DNA of 64,000 bases from Morchella semilibera (taxonomy: Eukaryota > Ascomycota > Pezizomycetes > Pezizales > Morchellaceae). Position numbers and translations under genes: made by a program. Positions 48,523 to 60,000 of this stretch are shown here, in pieces. The first letter of the stretch is position 1, and each line of letters begins with the position of its first letter. The notes beneath the pieces are model-generated. The model saw nothing but the letters and a program-made list of their open reading frames with translations, had not been told where the DNA came from and did no database searches. The stretch lies in the NCBI GenBank assembly GCA_009192285.1, contig CM018603.1:3154588-3218587 (forward strand), written 5' to 3'.

Positions 48523-48623
48523 ATGCTGACCCCCCACCCCCTATTAAATCTTTTATGGGAGATCTGTTATTTGACGGATCTGGTAGTAAAGCTACACAAA
48601 AACTTCTTTTGGGAGGTCAGCAT
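48523..48623. mobile_element. MITE-like element A with ATGCTGACC terminal inverted repeats
   Basis: A 101-bp segment begins ATGCTGACCCCCC and ends GGGAGGTCAGCAT, so the outer 9 bp are perfect inverted repeats and the next few nearly so. No coding capacity. A second element with the same termini lies at 55213-55307. Target-site duplication is uncertain (TA-rich flanks). Confidence 0.5.
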
Positions 48624-49056
48624 TTTATGCCAGACGAAGGAATAGGCCAACTAGAATTAGAAGCCGTCTTTAGATTATGTCTCTTAGATCTGCTCATACG
48701 TGCATGAAGTTATGGTTAGCATCCAGATATCCAGTTGTTCGTTGGGCCGGCTAACCTGTCTGTAGGAGGAGTAAGTACATGTATAATTCTTAAACCTAAG
48801 AAGTGCTTGTAGTGGAGCGTGTCGTACTTGGGCATCTGAGACTGCAGATGTCTGGTAACTACCGCCGGCGGTGGCCCAACCAGTTATCTCTCTATATTGA
48901 TCGCCGTCTACCCACAACTTTGAAGCAGCATATATGGGACTAGCCCTTGGGGGCGCCGCCTTGCACCAGGTACCATAGGTATATAAATCAATCGATCCAT
49001 CACCACCACCATCAGCATCACCACCACCATAAGAATTCATTCCCTCCTCGCCAAAA

Positions 49057-50948
49057 ATGGGTGTACTCTCAGAACTCCCCGAGGTATATCAAATCTCAGC
49101 CTCACTTTTACTCGTGACATCAATCCTCTTTCTAGTCAACCAGGCGGCAAAGCCGAAGGCCAACTTCCCACTCGTGGGGACCTGGTCCTCGGATTTCGTG
49201 AGCATGTTCTTTGCAAGGTTTAGGTTTGTGGTGCACGCCCGGAGCATGTTGGGTAGCGGGTATTCAAAGGTGAGTACTGGGCGAACAGAGTAACCCACCC
49301 GGCCAGCTGGATGCATATAACTAACTAGATTGGTTCTTTTCTTTTTCTTTTTTTCTTTTTTAGTATCCAGATACGCCGTTCCAGATACCGACGAATTTGA
49401 ACAACAGGATTATAGTCCCCCCAAAGCACATCGAGGAGTTGAGGAATTACCCAGTTTCTAAACTGAGCCTTATCGCTTCTTTTCATGAGGTGAGATCATT
49501 ATACCGAGACCCGATGCAGCAGCGATTATAGTGGTGTTAATGCTATCAATAGACCCTGCAAGGAAAGAATGTCGGGTTTGATCTTCTAGGGGTGGAAGAT
49601 GCTCCTCATAATAAGCTGGTTAAAACACGGATTACACCTAATCTTAGTATGTTTTAATTCTTAGTTTTTTACATACGCAGGCTATATGAGTTTGAAGCTA
49701 ATCTTGGGGTGCCTAGCAAAACTAATCGATCCCATTGTCGATGAGACTAAATTTTCATTTGGTGCCGAGATTGGGCCTGCTAAAGGTAAGCTGCCAGCGG
49801 AAAATCAACAGCTCCTCTCTCTTGTATATTCCCCTATTGACTTGCGCAACAGAATGGAAATCCATATGCCTCCATTCCACGTTAGAGCGCATCATCTCGC
49901 GCATCACGTCCCGCATTTACGTTGGCGAAGAACTATGCCGTGAAGAAGACTGGATACGCATCCCCATCCAATTCACCAACGACATATTTACCAACACCTT
50001 CCTGATGGCCACCCTCCCGCAATTCCTCCACCCCCTCGCAAGCTTCCTGGCCCCATTTAGACGTAGGGTTCGTCGCCACAGGGAGGACGCGCGAAAGTAT
50101 CTGGGCCCAAAGTATGAGCAGCGGCTGGCGGATAAAGAAGCGGGCAAGCCGGGTGCTGAGGATTTGTCTGGCTGGATGGTGGACCATGCGGAGTCCAAAT
50201 GGCAGAACGTAAACGACCTGCCCGATTTCAATCTGCTGCTGTTCGTGCCGGCGATCTACGGGGTGACAACCGCGCTGGATGCCATCATTTATGACCTGGT
50301 GGAGCACTCGGAGTATATCGAGCCATTGCGTGAGGAGATCGTCCAGGCCGTCACGGAGGACGGAGGGCAGTTGAAGAAGTCAACGATAGCAAAGATGATG
50401 AAGCTAGATAGCTTCATGAAGGAATGCCAACGGTTCAGTAGCAGTATTTGTGAGTACCCTCATTCTTTTTACTAGCAGTGTCAGTAGCAGCGGCTAAACC
50501 GCGGCGCAAAGTCTCATTCTCGCGAAAGGCTCTCGAGTCATTCCACCTCTCGGACGGCACCTACATCCCAGATGGCAGCAAGCTCGCATTAGCAGCACAC
50601 TCCGTCAACTTTGACCCGAAGAACTTTGAGAACCCCTTTGAATTTGACGGCTACCGCTTCTACAAGATGCGGCAGCAGGCAGGCGCATCCAACAAGCACC
50701 AATACGTGTCCACCTCGATGTCAGAGATCAACTTTGGATACGGGGACCATGCATGTCCGGGGAGGTTCCTTGCGGGGAACATGATACAGATAATCCTGAT
50801 CAGGCTTCTGATGAAGTACGACCTGAAGTTTCAGGAGGGCCAGCGAAGGCCGAAGAACTGGGAGCTCGCAGAGCTGAATCAGGCGCCGACGAACGTGAAT
50901 ATGTTGATAAGGGAGAGGACGGACGTCCCAAATTGGGACTTTTTGTAA
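49057..50948 (+). CDS. Cytochrome P450 monooxygenase
   Basis: An ER-membrane haem-thiolate oxygenase of 511 residues, of the fungal type related to ent-kaurene-oxidase-like families. Exons are 49057-49269, 49364-49489, 49553-49646, 49717-49785, 49853-50449 and 50512-50948. Introns are 62-94 bp and join in frame with no break. The N-terminal anchor is ISASLLLVTSILFLV. The I helix reads VPAIYGVTTALD, where the usual acidic residue before TT is absent, as in several fungal subfamilies. The K-helix ExxR is ECQR. The haem loop is FGYGDHACPGRF, with the Cys ligand near 448. The last acceptor (AAAG at 50508-50511) was chosen among several in-frame AGs because it gives a normal intron length and joins RFSSSI to SFSRKALESFHLSDG. 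The substrate is unknown; no other biosynthetic gene adjoins it. Confidence 0.9.
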
Positions 50949-52366
50949 AATGGGGGGGGGGGGTCTCGTACTTTTTTTTTTTCCTTTTTCTTTTTTTCGT
51001 TCTTTTTTCTTTTGTTCCTTTTACTCTTTTTCCGTTATCCTTTTGGATTGTGTGTCCTACTAGATTTGAAAGGTCAGTACGCAGGCGGCAATATCATCGG
51101 CATACATACATTGTATACACACGGATCCTCGTAGAAGATGGTCCAGGGTAGTGAAGTCTGAGCCCATCCTGGGCTGAGTGAGCGATTGTTGAACCCCCCT
51201 CCCACCATCGTGGCCAGAGTATGATTAGTGGCACGCTGTGACATGAGCTATAGATATGTGAGTACAAAATATACACAATGCCTAATTTATAAAGGGGGGG
51301 GGGGGTGGTAGTTTGGGCTTTTTGCTTTACTTTACGAGATACGAGATGGGGGTTGGTTGTATTGCATTGATGATGAAGATGAAGGAGAAGCGATGATGGG
51401 CCCCCTCTTCTGCTTGGCAGCTACATGTAAGTAATACTAGACTGCGTTCTTGTGAATCCCTATATTGCGTGTATCTCTGAGGTGCAATTTATACTACATG
51501 TACATACATGTACTTATGGTGGCCTCTTATCACTACCGCGGACATGCCAATGTATCCATACATGTACTTAGTTAAGCCCCCATCGAAGGTAATGTACATG
51601 TATGTATGTCAGGTACCTACAAGTACATGTACACTGTGCATGTAATAATTGATCCAAGAGACCAACTGTTACTGTTGGTGGGGGAATGTTTCTGATTGGA
51701 GACCCAATTTGATCACGGGCCATCACTCGTCGGAGAAGATCAACTGGGCCGCCAAGAAGCGAACGACAAACTTGCAGCACCCCGGCCCCCCAACACGACT
51801 TTATTGGTGCGTTGCACCTGCTAGCTGATAGAGTACTTTCAGAATCCCGGTTGTGCGCAATAAATAAATCAATAATATATGCGCCTGTGTATCGCGCGTG
51901 GGGTAATCACCGGTAGGTACATGTGTGTATCCCTTAGCTATAATCTACCAGTAAGATGCCGACCCTCTCCTCCCCCAGGTGAAGCGAGTTCTTTACTGAC
52001 AAATCCGTTACCAAACAGTAGACCCTCCAAACAATCTGATTCCTCTACCATAATTACCAAAGGAGGATAGGGTTAGGGTTTAGTCAAGAGGTATATTTAT
52101 ATTTATTCTATCTTATATTTATGGCTGCAATATTATGCATCTCCTTGAGATTGTAAATGTTCAATTCTGGGTGTATTTATGGAATTGCTCATGATTGGCC
52201 AGCGCGTCACGATCCGATCAAATTTGGCGCTGATTAAAACACGTCTCCCCAACTGATCTCAACCACAACGTCGAAGTCAGAAAATATCTCAACGTCTCGT
52301 CCCATCGACAACTTCACGATATCCCTATTCACGACTCTATACAGACCCCCCTAAAGACCTACAGAC
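50949..52366. other. Intergenic region dense in TACATGTA octamers
   Basis: A G12 tract and T-rich runs follow the P450 stop. Six TACATGTA octamers cluster between 51419 and 51630. A copy of the dispersed motif lies at 51711-51729. A GGGTTAGGGTTTAG telomere-like string sits at ~52067-52082, about 290 bp upstream of the next gene. No gene recognised. Confidence 0.6.
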
Positions 52367-54232
52367 ATGGACGAGGAAGCCCTCACGATGCTCTTCGGCC
52401 CCCTCCCTCCAGACGTCGTTCCAGACCTCCAATCAATGCTGAAGATCCACTCAATCAGCGCCGAAGAGCTCTTCTACAAATGGGAATCCTACTGCATGAA
52501 GATGGGCCCCGAGACCCGCCCCACCCCCGACACCGTAGCCGCCTTCCGGAAAGACGTCATTGCCCTGCTGGAGAAGGAGGTCCGCGCCCGCGCCCGCACC
52601 GCCGTGCAGACCCCCGCGCGCCGGAAGGTCGTCGCCCCCGGATCCGCCGCGGCCGACTGGATGCTGGACGAGCTGACACCGGGCGTCAAGCGGAAGATCG
52701 ACCGCGCTCACAACCACCACCACCACCACCACCACGACACACCCGCCAAGGCGTCGCGCGGCCACGGCGGAGTATCGGTCAAGGGCCCTGCTGCTGCTGC
52801 GGACCCGGCGTTTGCGAACCGCGCAAACAAGGGCGAGGTCATCGAGGTGCTGAACCCCCAGATTGAGCGGCCCGTGATGCCGCGCGTGGGTGGCGGATGG
52901 GAGGAGCGCGTGGAGCTGCAGGCCAACATCGAGATCAAAAAGTTTGCCTTCAAAACCATGCACCAGAAGCTCTCGGAGGCGTCGGAGGTCATGGACGACC
53001 GCATAGACGTGATGATGGCCGCCGTGCAGGAGCACTACGAACTCGAGGACGAGGAGTTTGGGAACCCGTCCACCGCCTCCCCGAACGAGATCATCGCCGT
53101 CGGCCGCATCGCCTCAGACTCCCTCGACGGCAAGATCAACGACAACTCTATCCTCCTCGAGGCGTCCCGCCGGATGGGCGCCGGCGCTCGCGTCCCGCTC
53201 AAGCTCGATGCCGTAGAGAGCTTCTCCTTCTTCCCCGGCCAGATCGTGGCCGTCAGGGGAATCAACGCGAGCGGCAAATATCTCGCCGTCTCGGAGGTCC
53301 TCGAAACCCCGTTGCTACCACTCCCCGTGACGGTGCCGGAGACGCTCCGTGAGTCCGCGGAGCGCCTCAAGGACGGCCCGTTGAGCGTCTTTGTGGCCTC
53401 GGGCCCGTACACGACGGACGACAACCTACTCTTCGAGGCCCTCGACGAGATCTGTGAGCGGGCGGCGCAGGAGCGTCCGGACGTTGTGCTCCTCACGGGG
53501 CCCTTCATCGACTCCGAGCACCCGATGGTCAAGATGGGGGACTTTGAGATTGAGGTGGAGGCGCGCGACCCGCTCGTCGAACTCTTCCGGGAGCGTATCA
53601 GCCCAAAGATACGCAAGATCGAGCACAGCATGGTAATCCTCGTGCCGGCGATCACGGACGCCATCAACCCGCATGTCGCATATCCCCAGGACAAATTCAA
53701 GCGCCGCGGCACCGACCTATTCCCTGTAAGTCGCCCTCCCCCCCCCCCCCTTCCCGCACACTCACAGCTAACACACCCGTGCCAGAAAAACGTCCGGCTC
53801 CTCCCCAACCCCGCCATCTTCACCATCAACGGCGTCGTATTCGCCACCTCCACGCCCGACATCCTGCTACACCTGTCGTCGTCCGAGTGCCGGCGCAACC
53901 CCGCGGAGCCCAACCCCATCGCGCGGCTCTCTCGCGCGCTCATGGAGCAGCGCAACTTCTACCCGCTGTTCCCGCCCGCGCACGGCGTCAACCTGGACGT
54001 GCCGTACATGCGGCTTGCGGAGCTTGGGTGCGCGCGGCCGGACGTGGCGGTGCTGCCCAGCATGCTCGCGGCCACGGCAAAGGTTGTTGCCGGCGTCGTG
54101 GTCGTCAACCCGGGCTTTGCGAGCCGCAAGAGGGCCGCCGGCGGCTGGTGCCGTATGTGGATTGCGCCGAAGGGCGGGCCGGAGGAGCAGGGCGTCTTTG
54201 CGGGGGTGAGGGTGGAGGTGGTGAGGGTTTAG
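52367..54232 (+). CDS. POL12: DNA polymerase alpha subunit B (Pol12/POLA2)
   Basis: The regulatory B subunit of the polymerase alpha-primase complex, which starts Okazaki fragments in the nucleus. Exons are 52367-53725 and 53786-54232. The 60-bp intron (GTAAGT donor, C-rich, GCCAG acceptor) is a multiple of three, so the frame also reads through it; splicing joins GTDLFP to KNVRLLPNPAIF and gives 601 residues (the yeast protein is 705). The N terminus is the helical domain (MLKIHSISAEELFYKWESY) that contacts partners. A disordered His-run linker follows, then the OB fold (FPGQIVAVRGINASG) and the inactive calcineurin-like phosphoesterase domain (LTGPFIDSEHP, then NPGFASRKRAAGG near the end). 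GC-rich third positions resemble Ria1. Confidence 0.95.
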   Translation: MDEEALTMLFGPLPPDVVPDLQSMLKIHSISAEELFYKWESYCMKMGPETRPTPDTVAAFRKDVIALLEKEVRARARTAVQTPARRKVVAPGSAAADWMLDELTPGVKRKIDRAHNHHHHHHHDTPAKASRGHGGVSVKGPAAAADPAFANRANKGEVIEVLNPQIERPVMPRVGGGWEERVELQANIEIKKFAFKTMHQKLSEASEVMDDRIDVMMAAVQEHYELEDEEFGNPSTASPNEIIAVGRIASDSLDGKINDNSILLEASRRMGAGARVPLKLDAVESFSFFPGQIVAVRGINASGKYLAVSEVLETPLLPLPVTVPETLRESAERLKDGPLSVFVASGPYTTDDNLLFEALDEICERAAQERPDVVLLTGPFIDSEHPMVKMGDFEIEVEARDPLVELFRERISPKIRKIEHSMVILVPAITDAINPHVAYPQDKFKRRGTDLFPVSRPPPPPLPAHSQLTHPCQKNVRLLPNPAIFTINGVVFATSTPDILLHLSSSECRRNPAEPNPIARLSRALMEQRNFYPLFPPAHGVNLDVPYMRLAELGCARPDVAVLPSMLAATAKVVAGVVVVNPGFASRKRAAGGWCRMWIAPKGGPEEQGVFAGVRVEVVRV

Positions 54233-54467
54233 GAGGGGGGGGTTGGGTTTGGTTGGGGGTTTGGGGTTCTGGTTTTTTTTTTTTTATATGTGTTTTTTTT
54301 TGTAATGTAATTTTCCTTTTGTAGTAATTAGACTGGACGTTTTTTTTTCCTCTTCGCTTTTTCTACTATCTAGTTATGTGCCTACGCCTAATGATACAAT
54401 ACGGACGTGGGCGGTGTGAATACCAAACCAACATCACTATCATTCCACCCTACTAATTATACATTCT

Positions 54468-54492
54468 CCCTCCTCCTCCTCCTCCTCCTCTT
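54468..54492. repeat. CCT trinucleotide repeat
   Basis: About eight tandem CCT/TCC units downstream of POL12. Confidence 0.9.
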
Positions 54493-55136
54493 CTCCCAAT
54501 CCTACCCTTCGCTCTCTCGCTCATGATCATCCACCCCAATTCTACGTCCCGGGATCATGGGCCGTCACTCGGCGCTGGTTACAACCACGGGCGAGGAGGA
54601 GTGGTGGCTGTGACGGTAGGGCAGCGTGGGGCAACCGCTGACTGACGGAGGGGGGGGGGGGTGTGCATAGGCAGCCGTCCTGGAACTAAACCCCCAGTAG
54701 TACATAGCCCCCCCCCTCAAGGGATATAGATACATGTCTCCACAACACGCCACCGACAGCTGCCACGTCCATCCTACCTCGCCATAAGGCTGCAACCTAT
54801 ATATATATAGCTACTTGTATGTACACACCGGTCCGCAAGTGCCATGCTGTCAGAAAGGGATATGTACAGCCACCCGGGGGTGTTTACGGTTTGTTTTAAG
54901 CAGAGTTGTGTATCGAGGTTCGAAACAGCGAGGGTCATGGTTATTAGTTCCAGGCGCCATTGCTGCATGCACTGGGGGAGTGATCTTCGCTTTGCACATG
55001 TTGGGTGGTGTACTCTCGCCTCAGATGTATTCCAGAATTGGGGTCACAAACAGTGGCTGCTTGTATGCTTAATGTAGAGCGAGTTGTCTTTATATACAAC
55101 AAGTGTGCTGTAGCTTTGTAGGCTGGTTCACGAAAT

Positions 55137-55160
55137 ATCACTCGATACAAATCGAGTGAT
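55137..55160. repeat. Hairpin ATCACTCGAT / ATCGAGTGAT
   Basis: Ten-bp perfect arms with a 4-bp loop. Both arms contain the GAGTGAT core of the dispersed motif found elsewhere in the window. Confidence 0.85.
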
Positions 55161-55212
55161 AGATTATGGAGTGCTGACATAGCTTCCGCTTTAGTAAGCA
55201 GTGGTAGGGTAA

Positions 55213-55307
55213 ATGCTGACCCCCGGCAGAGAGCAAAGATTGGTGGTTTTGCTAACAGGTCTTGTTGTCTCTCTTGTTAAATGATTACCATTATAGGGGG
55301 TCAGCAT
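55213..55307. mobile_element. MITE-like element B with 12-bp ATGCTGACCCCC terminal inverted repeats
   Basis: A 95-bp non-coding segment bounded by ATGCTGACCCCC and its exact reverse complement GGGGGTCAGCAT. The termini match element A at 48523-48623, but the interiors show little similarity by eye. No transposase is in the window. Confidence 0.55.
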
Positions 55308-55463
55308 CGACAGCTTAAGGGATAGTGTAAATGATGGGAGCAATAACATCGTGGACCGCTTCCCCTACAGCGGAAACTATGATAGAGAGTACTATATCCA
55401 GCTACCAATAAAGATCTTATAGAATAGTTTTCAGTACATCGTGTGCTCCTATCCGTTACTCGC

Positions 55464-57031
55464 TCATTCAGCCAACATATCAAACCCTACCAAATCCCAC
55501 AAAGCTCTTGAAAATGGCGAATCGGGGACCATGACACTGCCACTGGATTGTTTAGTTTCTAAACTTTCCCAAAAGCCCGGTTGGTCATTTCTATTTTGTT
55601 CCCCCTTCTTCTCTTTCCCTCCGCTTTTGTCTTCATTTACGACAACGCTACCAATGTCGCCAAAGATTCCATTAATCAGGATGAACTTCAATCTCTCCAT
55701 CGCCCGTCTCTCTAGTTTTCTCTCCTCAGTTTCTGAGGTGTGGCTCTTGACCAGTAATATTGCTTGAAGTACTTTCAGTAGATACCATGATGTCTCCTCC
55801 GCTGCTAGCCTCTGAAGTCCCATGTCCTCACTGTCCTCATCCGAGAAGGATGGAGAATGTTGTGATAGAATTCCATTTATTATTTCTAGGAAAATGTGAA
55901 ATAAACCTTCTAATATATCTTGCTGATAATATCTCCCCTCACTCAGAGCCTTTAGAAGCCTGACTAGAATAGTTGTCAGCTCTAAACGGATATCTCTTGT
56001 CGCTGGCTTCTCTGTTGGGTATAGTGCTTCAGATAAAAGTCTTTGAGTAATTGTGTGGATCACTGAAAAGATGCCGATTATCATTTGAATAACACTGCCG
56101 ACCCCGGAAGCTAGGAATTCTTTGTCTCTAGCCTTGACTAGTTTACCCCCCTCTCCAACTAGATAATCTAAAGACGCAACAGCCTTGGCACAGGTCTTTC
56201 CGACAATTCTTGAAAAATCACGAATCTCCCGAGACCCCTTGGTTCCACATATAAGTTCGGTTGGGGAGATTGCTTTTGTGAGTTTTCCGTCGATAAAATC
56301 TTGTGCGACATCATGCAGGGCATGAGACACCTGTTTGATAGATCTAGGTATTAAATGCGGCTCTCTAACAAATTGTAATAGATGCAAGGATGATATGAGC
56401 TTAGAAATCGCCGCTTCGATAAGAAGAGGGGTTAGACGATGCAGGAACAAACATATCATGCGGTTGGACATGTATAGGGTGGGCGGCAACACTTACGTCC
56501 AGAAAAATGCACAAAATCTCCTCCCTCGGGAAGACTAGACCACGATGGATCTTGGAGTATCTTGCTTGTCCCAGATTGATTTTCCGCGGGTTTCACAACA
56601 TTTACTGCAGGGACGCCTTTCCTCTTATTTACTGCCTTGCCTTTTTTCTTTTCCAGGCCCCCGCCGCGTGTCCCGTGTTGTGGCTTGCAGACCTTATGAG
56701 GATCAGCTTCATCCGCCTTTGACAGAGTAGCGATCTTCTCTGTTAGTTCATTGACTTTCGCTTGCAGTTCATGAACCCTTTCGGCGTCAGCCTCGGATCG
56801 CTCCCTCCAGAACTTACAGGCCTTTATATGCCGTTGCTCTAAGACCGGATCCAGGGCTCGTTCTCCGGAAACAGTATGTGAGCGGAGTAGAAGGATAAAT
56901 TCCCTGATTGAAAGGGATGGTGGCTTTGTTTGAAGAAGTTTGATTGCCAGTGCTATTCGGGCAGGGGAGTTGAGCCGAGAGGGCTTGGGGGAGATGCTAA
57001 GAGGGGTAGTAGGAGGTGTTGTTGATGACAT
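55464..57031 (-). CDS. Mei4/Rec24-like meiotic double-strand-break protein (tentative)
   Basis: Predicted 494 residues. Exons on the minus strand are 57031-56497 and 56413-55464, with an 83-bp intron (GTAAGT donor, ATCGAAG acceptor chosen to keep frame). The N-terminal segment SPARIALAIKLLQTKPPSLS, then IREFILLLR, a tryptophan and a coiled coil (ACKFWRERSEADAERVHEL) mirrors the ordered signature of the Mei4/Rec24 family (a short ALALAIIRSKP-type helix, an RE motif, then a coil). A basic Gly/Lys linker follows. The C-terminal ~310 residues are predicted mostly helical (for example ISKLISSLHLLQFV), again in keeping with a helical-repeat Mei4 body. Mei4 partners Rec114 to activate Spo11 cleavage in meiosis. 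The match is from pattern memory, so alternatives remain. It sits downstream of POL12 in convergent orientation. Confidence 0.55.
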
Positions 57032-60000
57032 TGTTGGATACAAGTAGAGATACGAGTTAAGATGTTAGGTTACATGTATATCTTAAGAGATGACATGTCG
57101 ACACGCAGCCTGACATGATATGCAGGGAGGATGCACACAAAAGCAAAACTTTTAAAAATGGGTGCGCCACGCGCTTGAGGTTAAGAGGACATATATACCA
57201 CTGTAGGTACATGATGTACATCATGTACCTGTAGTAAGCCAAAATAGGTTACTTACATGTATATCAAGGGCATAGTACCATACTACATGCATTTCAGAAC
57301 GAAGGAATATATTAAAATTGGATTCGCAAAGCAGAACTTTTAATTCCCGAGAATTATGCCATCAGTTTTGTAATTGTTGTCTTCAAGTTATGTAATTAAG
57401 AGATATATATGTATGTACTTGTATGTACTTTGATCGATGTTGATATAGTAGGGCAACTATTGCATGCTGAAACCGTCAAATATTTGCTTACGAATCTTAC
57501 TGGGAGGTAGATCTCCCGGACCCCAAATGCTCATTCTCCCGGAGTCTGATAGACTACACCCCGCACCCCACACCAAGATTTACACTGACAAGGAGTCCGG
57601 ACGAGTGACCCATCATGAGCCATGGCCACGGCAATACACGTTTCAGATACACAGATAAGGGATACGGTACTCTTTCGTCATCGTGCAAACCGTCAAATCG
57701 ATAACAGCGAATTGGTTTCATCTGCGCCCCTCAACCACAAACTCTGTATGTACATATCTAGAAGCTTGACTTCAAGGCTCTTCCGTCAAGGTATGTAACG
57801 TTCCCCCACCTGCCGTTACTGACATGCAGTTAACCGCGATAACTACATGTAGAACGTCACCCTTATCATAATCATTCGGTGTTTGTTTTGTAAATCTCTA
57901 CCGCAGCGAAGGCGAAAGAAAAGGGGAAACTGCCCATCCCTTCCCAACTCCCTGTTGTGAATACTTGGGGTCATGAAACATGCTCTATACAACCTACTTG
58001 AAGCTAGGCGTTGCTCACTAGGGTAAACTTAAGGCTGAGTCCAGATCTTTTTACTCGTGGGAAACTTGTGGTATGGGGGTTCAATCGGTAACGTGGCTCT
58101 ACTCTGTATCCCCCAGATTGATTGACATTGCAGTTTGGTGGTACAGTCGGTACACACATCCAGCTGTGCTCAACAGGCTACTTCCCCTTTAACCTCTACG
58201 TTTTGTGTATACCGTCAAAGCCAAATCGATTCGGAACCGACATATCGCGGAGTGCAGCAGCAGCTGCAGTCAGGGTTTACTCTAGAGTACATCGCCACGT
58301 GCGGACAAAAAAATTCCGGGGGAAAAAAGTTTCCGGGTGGCCTGCTTGCTTGTGGGGGCTGTGCCTCGCCTTTATCTGATGTTAAGCGAGCTGCCTGTCC
58401 AAAGGAGTTGCAGCCCATTGCAGCCGGAGCGAGAGATGCCGGGAATTGGATTATAGAATCTGATATTACTTTGCAATACTACGGTCTAGTTATCGAACGC
58501 CCTGTGGAACTACCCAGAAAAATCGTACGATATCTTTTTCTAATCAACCACTACCGCGTATTCACGGCCGTCGCTGGGAGCCATTTTTTCTCTTTCATTC
58601 CATGATACGTACCGACCTATAAGGGCGTGAAGACTTATTAGCCGGAGGACCAGATGCCTGCTTTGGCGCTTCTGCACTTCTATGCAGGGGGGTAACACGT
58701 GCATTATTACAGGGCATGGCACTGCAAATGAAACGAAACAAACAAAAATTTCATGCAATATATCTAGATTATATGCAGGTTTAGGGCAATTTGCACCTTT
58801 TTCTCACGATCCGGTCGCGCGGCGGCAAGTCACCTTTGATAACCGCGATGGACGACTACTGGCGGCTGAAATATTCTAGCAACTAGTATGTAGCTACATG
58901 TATGTACTGAACTTTTCATCTCCGATATCTTTAGTGCAATTTTAACTTCTTGAGATCTAGTAACCGGGAAATGTCCATATCTAGGATATCCATTGCCTAT
59001 CTCTAGACTATTATGACAGTTCGGAGCAGAAGAGGAAAAAAAATGCTTCTTTCATGACCTTCGTTGTCGCCGTGCATTAGTTACATATGCATCTCGGGCA
59101 ACGGGAGCGTTATATCAATACGGAAGGTTACAATTAAGTTCTTCGTGATTAGTCCGGTCAGAAAGCAGATCTCGAGCGAAGCGATTTCTCGCAAAATATT
59201 TCAGAAAGAAAGCGAAACCTGGGCGGCACTCCCCATGTTGATCTTCCATTAACCCTCCTACTGTAAACTACTCACTTAAGCTTTCAATGATTTACGGTGT
59301 TTGGCATTGTTTTGGCCGCTACAACGCTCGGGTGATGTCCGGTTGGTGCGCTTGATATTCCCATGTAATAATATCACGTCAACGCACTCCAGCCTACCCC
59401 CGACAACTAAACTACAAATCGCCTCTGAGACAGTGATTGGATGTTTTTTTCTTCTTTTTCTAGAAGCTGGCTATGGACCATGGGATGGGAGTGGCAGTAG
59501 GTACATTATATGTATGTCTTGTTTTATTTGTGGTGGAGAAACAGCACTACCTATGTAGACTGCAGCGCCGTTTTGATATGTGAATGGAGATGTGTGGAAA
59601 ATGGTTCTGCAAGGGATGCGATCTATTGGTATTAGAGCAACTCACAAGACCCCCCGAGGAAAGCGAGGACTGTGCGGTGGTGCACCGGAGGGAAGTTAGG
59701 GGCACTTGCCAAGAGCCGGGGGGGGCCACAAGAGGCGATGTTACTAACCAGAGAGGCTCAAGAGCTCAATGGAGCGTTTTGAGCTGGGATTCGTCAAAGG
59801 CTCAAAGCTGGTGGACCGTGATGTGCCCAAATTTAACTGATGATAAAGGGCAAATCCTATTGATAAGATGCTATCTGCTACTTCCGACCTAACTATCGTG
59901 AGTGCTGGTATTTTATTGGATAGGGCAGCCCTCGGTAGATATATTAGATGTGGTGCTGAGGTGCAAATGATCAAAGTGCAGGTCAGGTACGAGGGTGCAA

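Larger units (their letters stand above)
46947..49056. other. Intergenic region with hairpin and short TIR element
   Basis: About 2.1 kb. A G-run followed by long T-runs sits after the Dug3 stop (46950-47150). Then come a copy of the dispersed motif (47405-47421), a C14 run (~47719-47732), a GTT repeat, several TACATGTA octamers, a 45-bp-arm inverted repeat and a 101-bp element with terminal inverted repeats. No gene is recognised. Confidence 0.6.
54233..55463. other. Intergenic region with a CCT repeat, small hairpin and TIR element
   Basis: A G-run then T-runs follow the POL12 stop (54233-54300). Other contents are a CCT repeat, a copy of the dispersed motif (54552-54572), a G12 run (~54650-54661), the hairpin at 55137-55160 and the 95-bp element at 55213-55307. 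No gene recognised. Confidence 0.6.

Noticed and set aside
58135-58605. 156-codon open frame on the plus strand
   Set aside because: No recognisable motif, two overlapping alternative frames, and intergenic-like composition.
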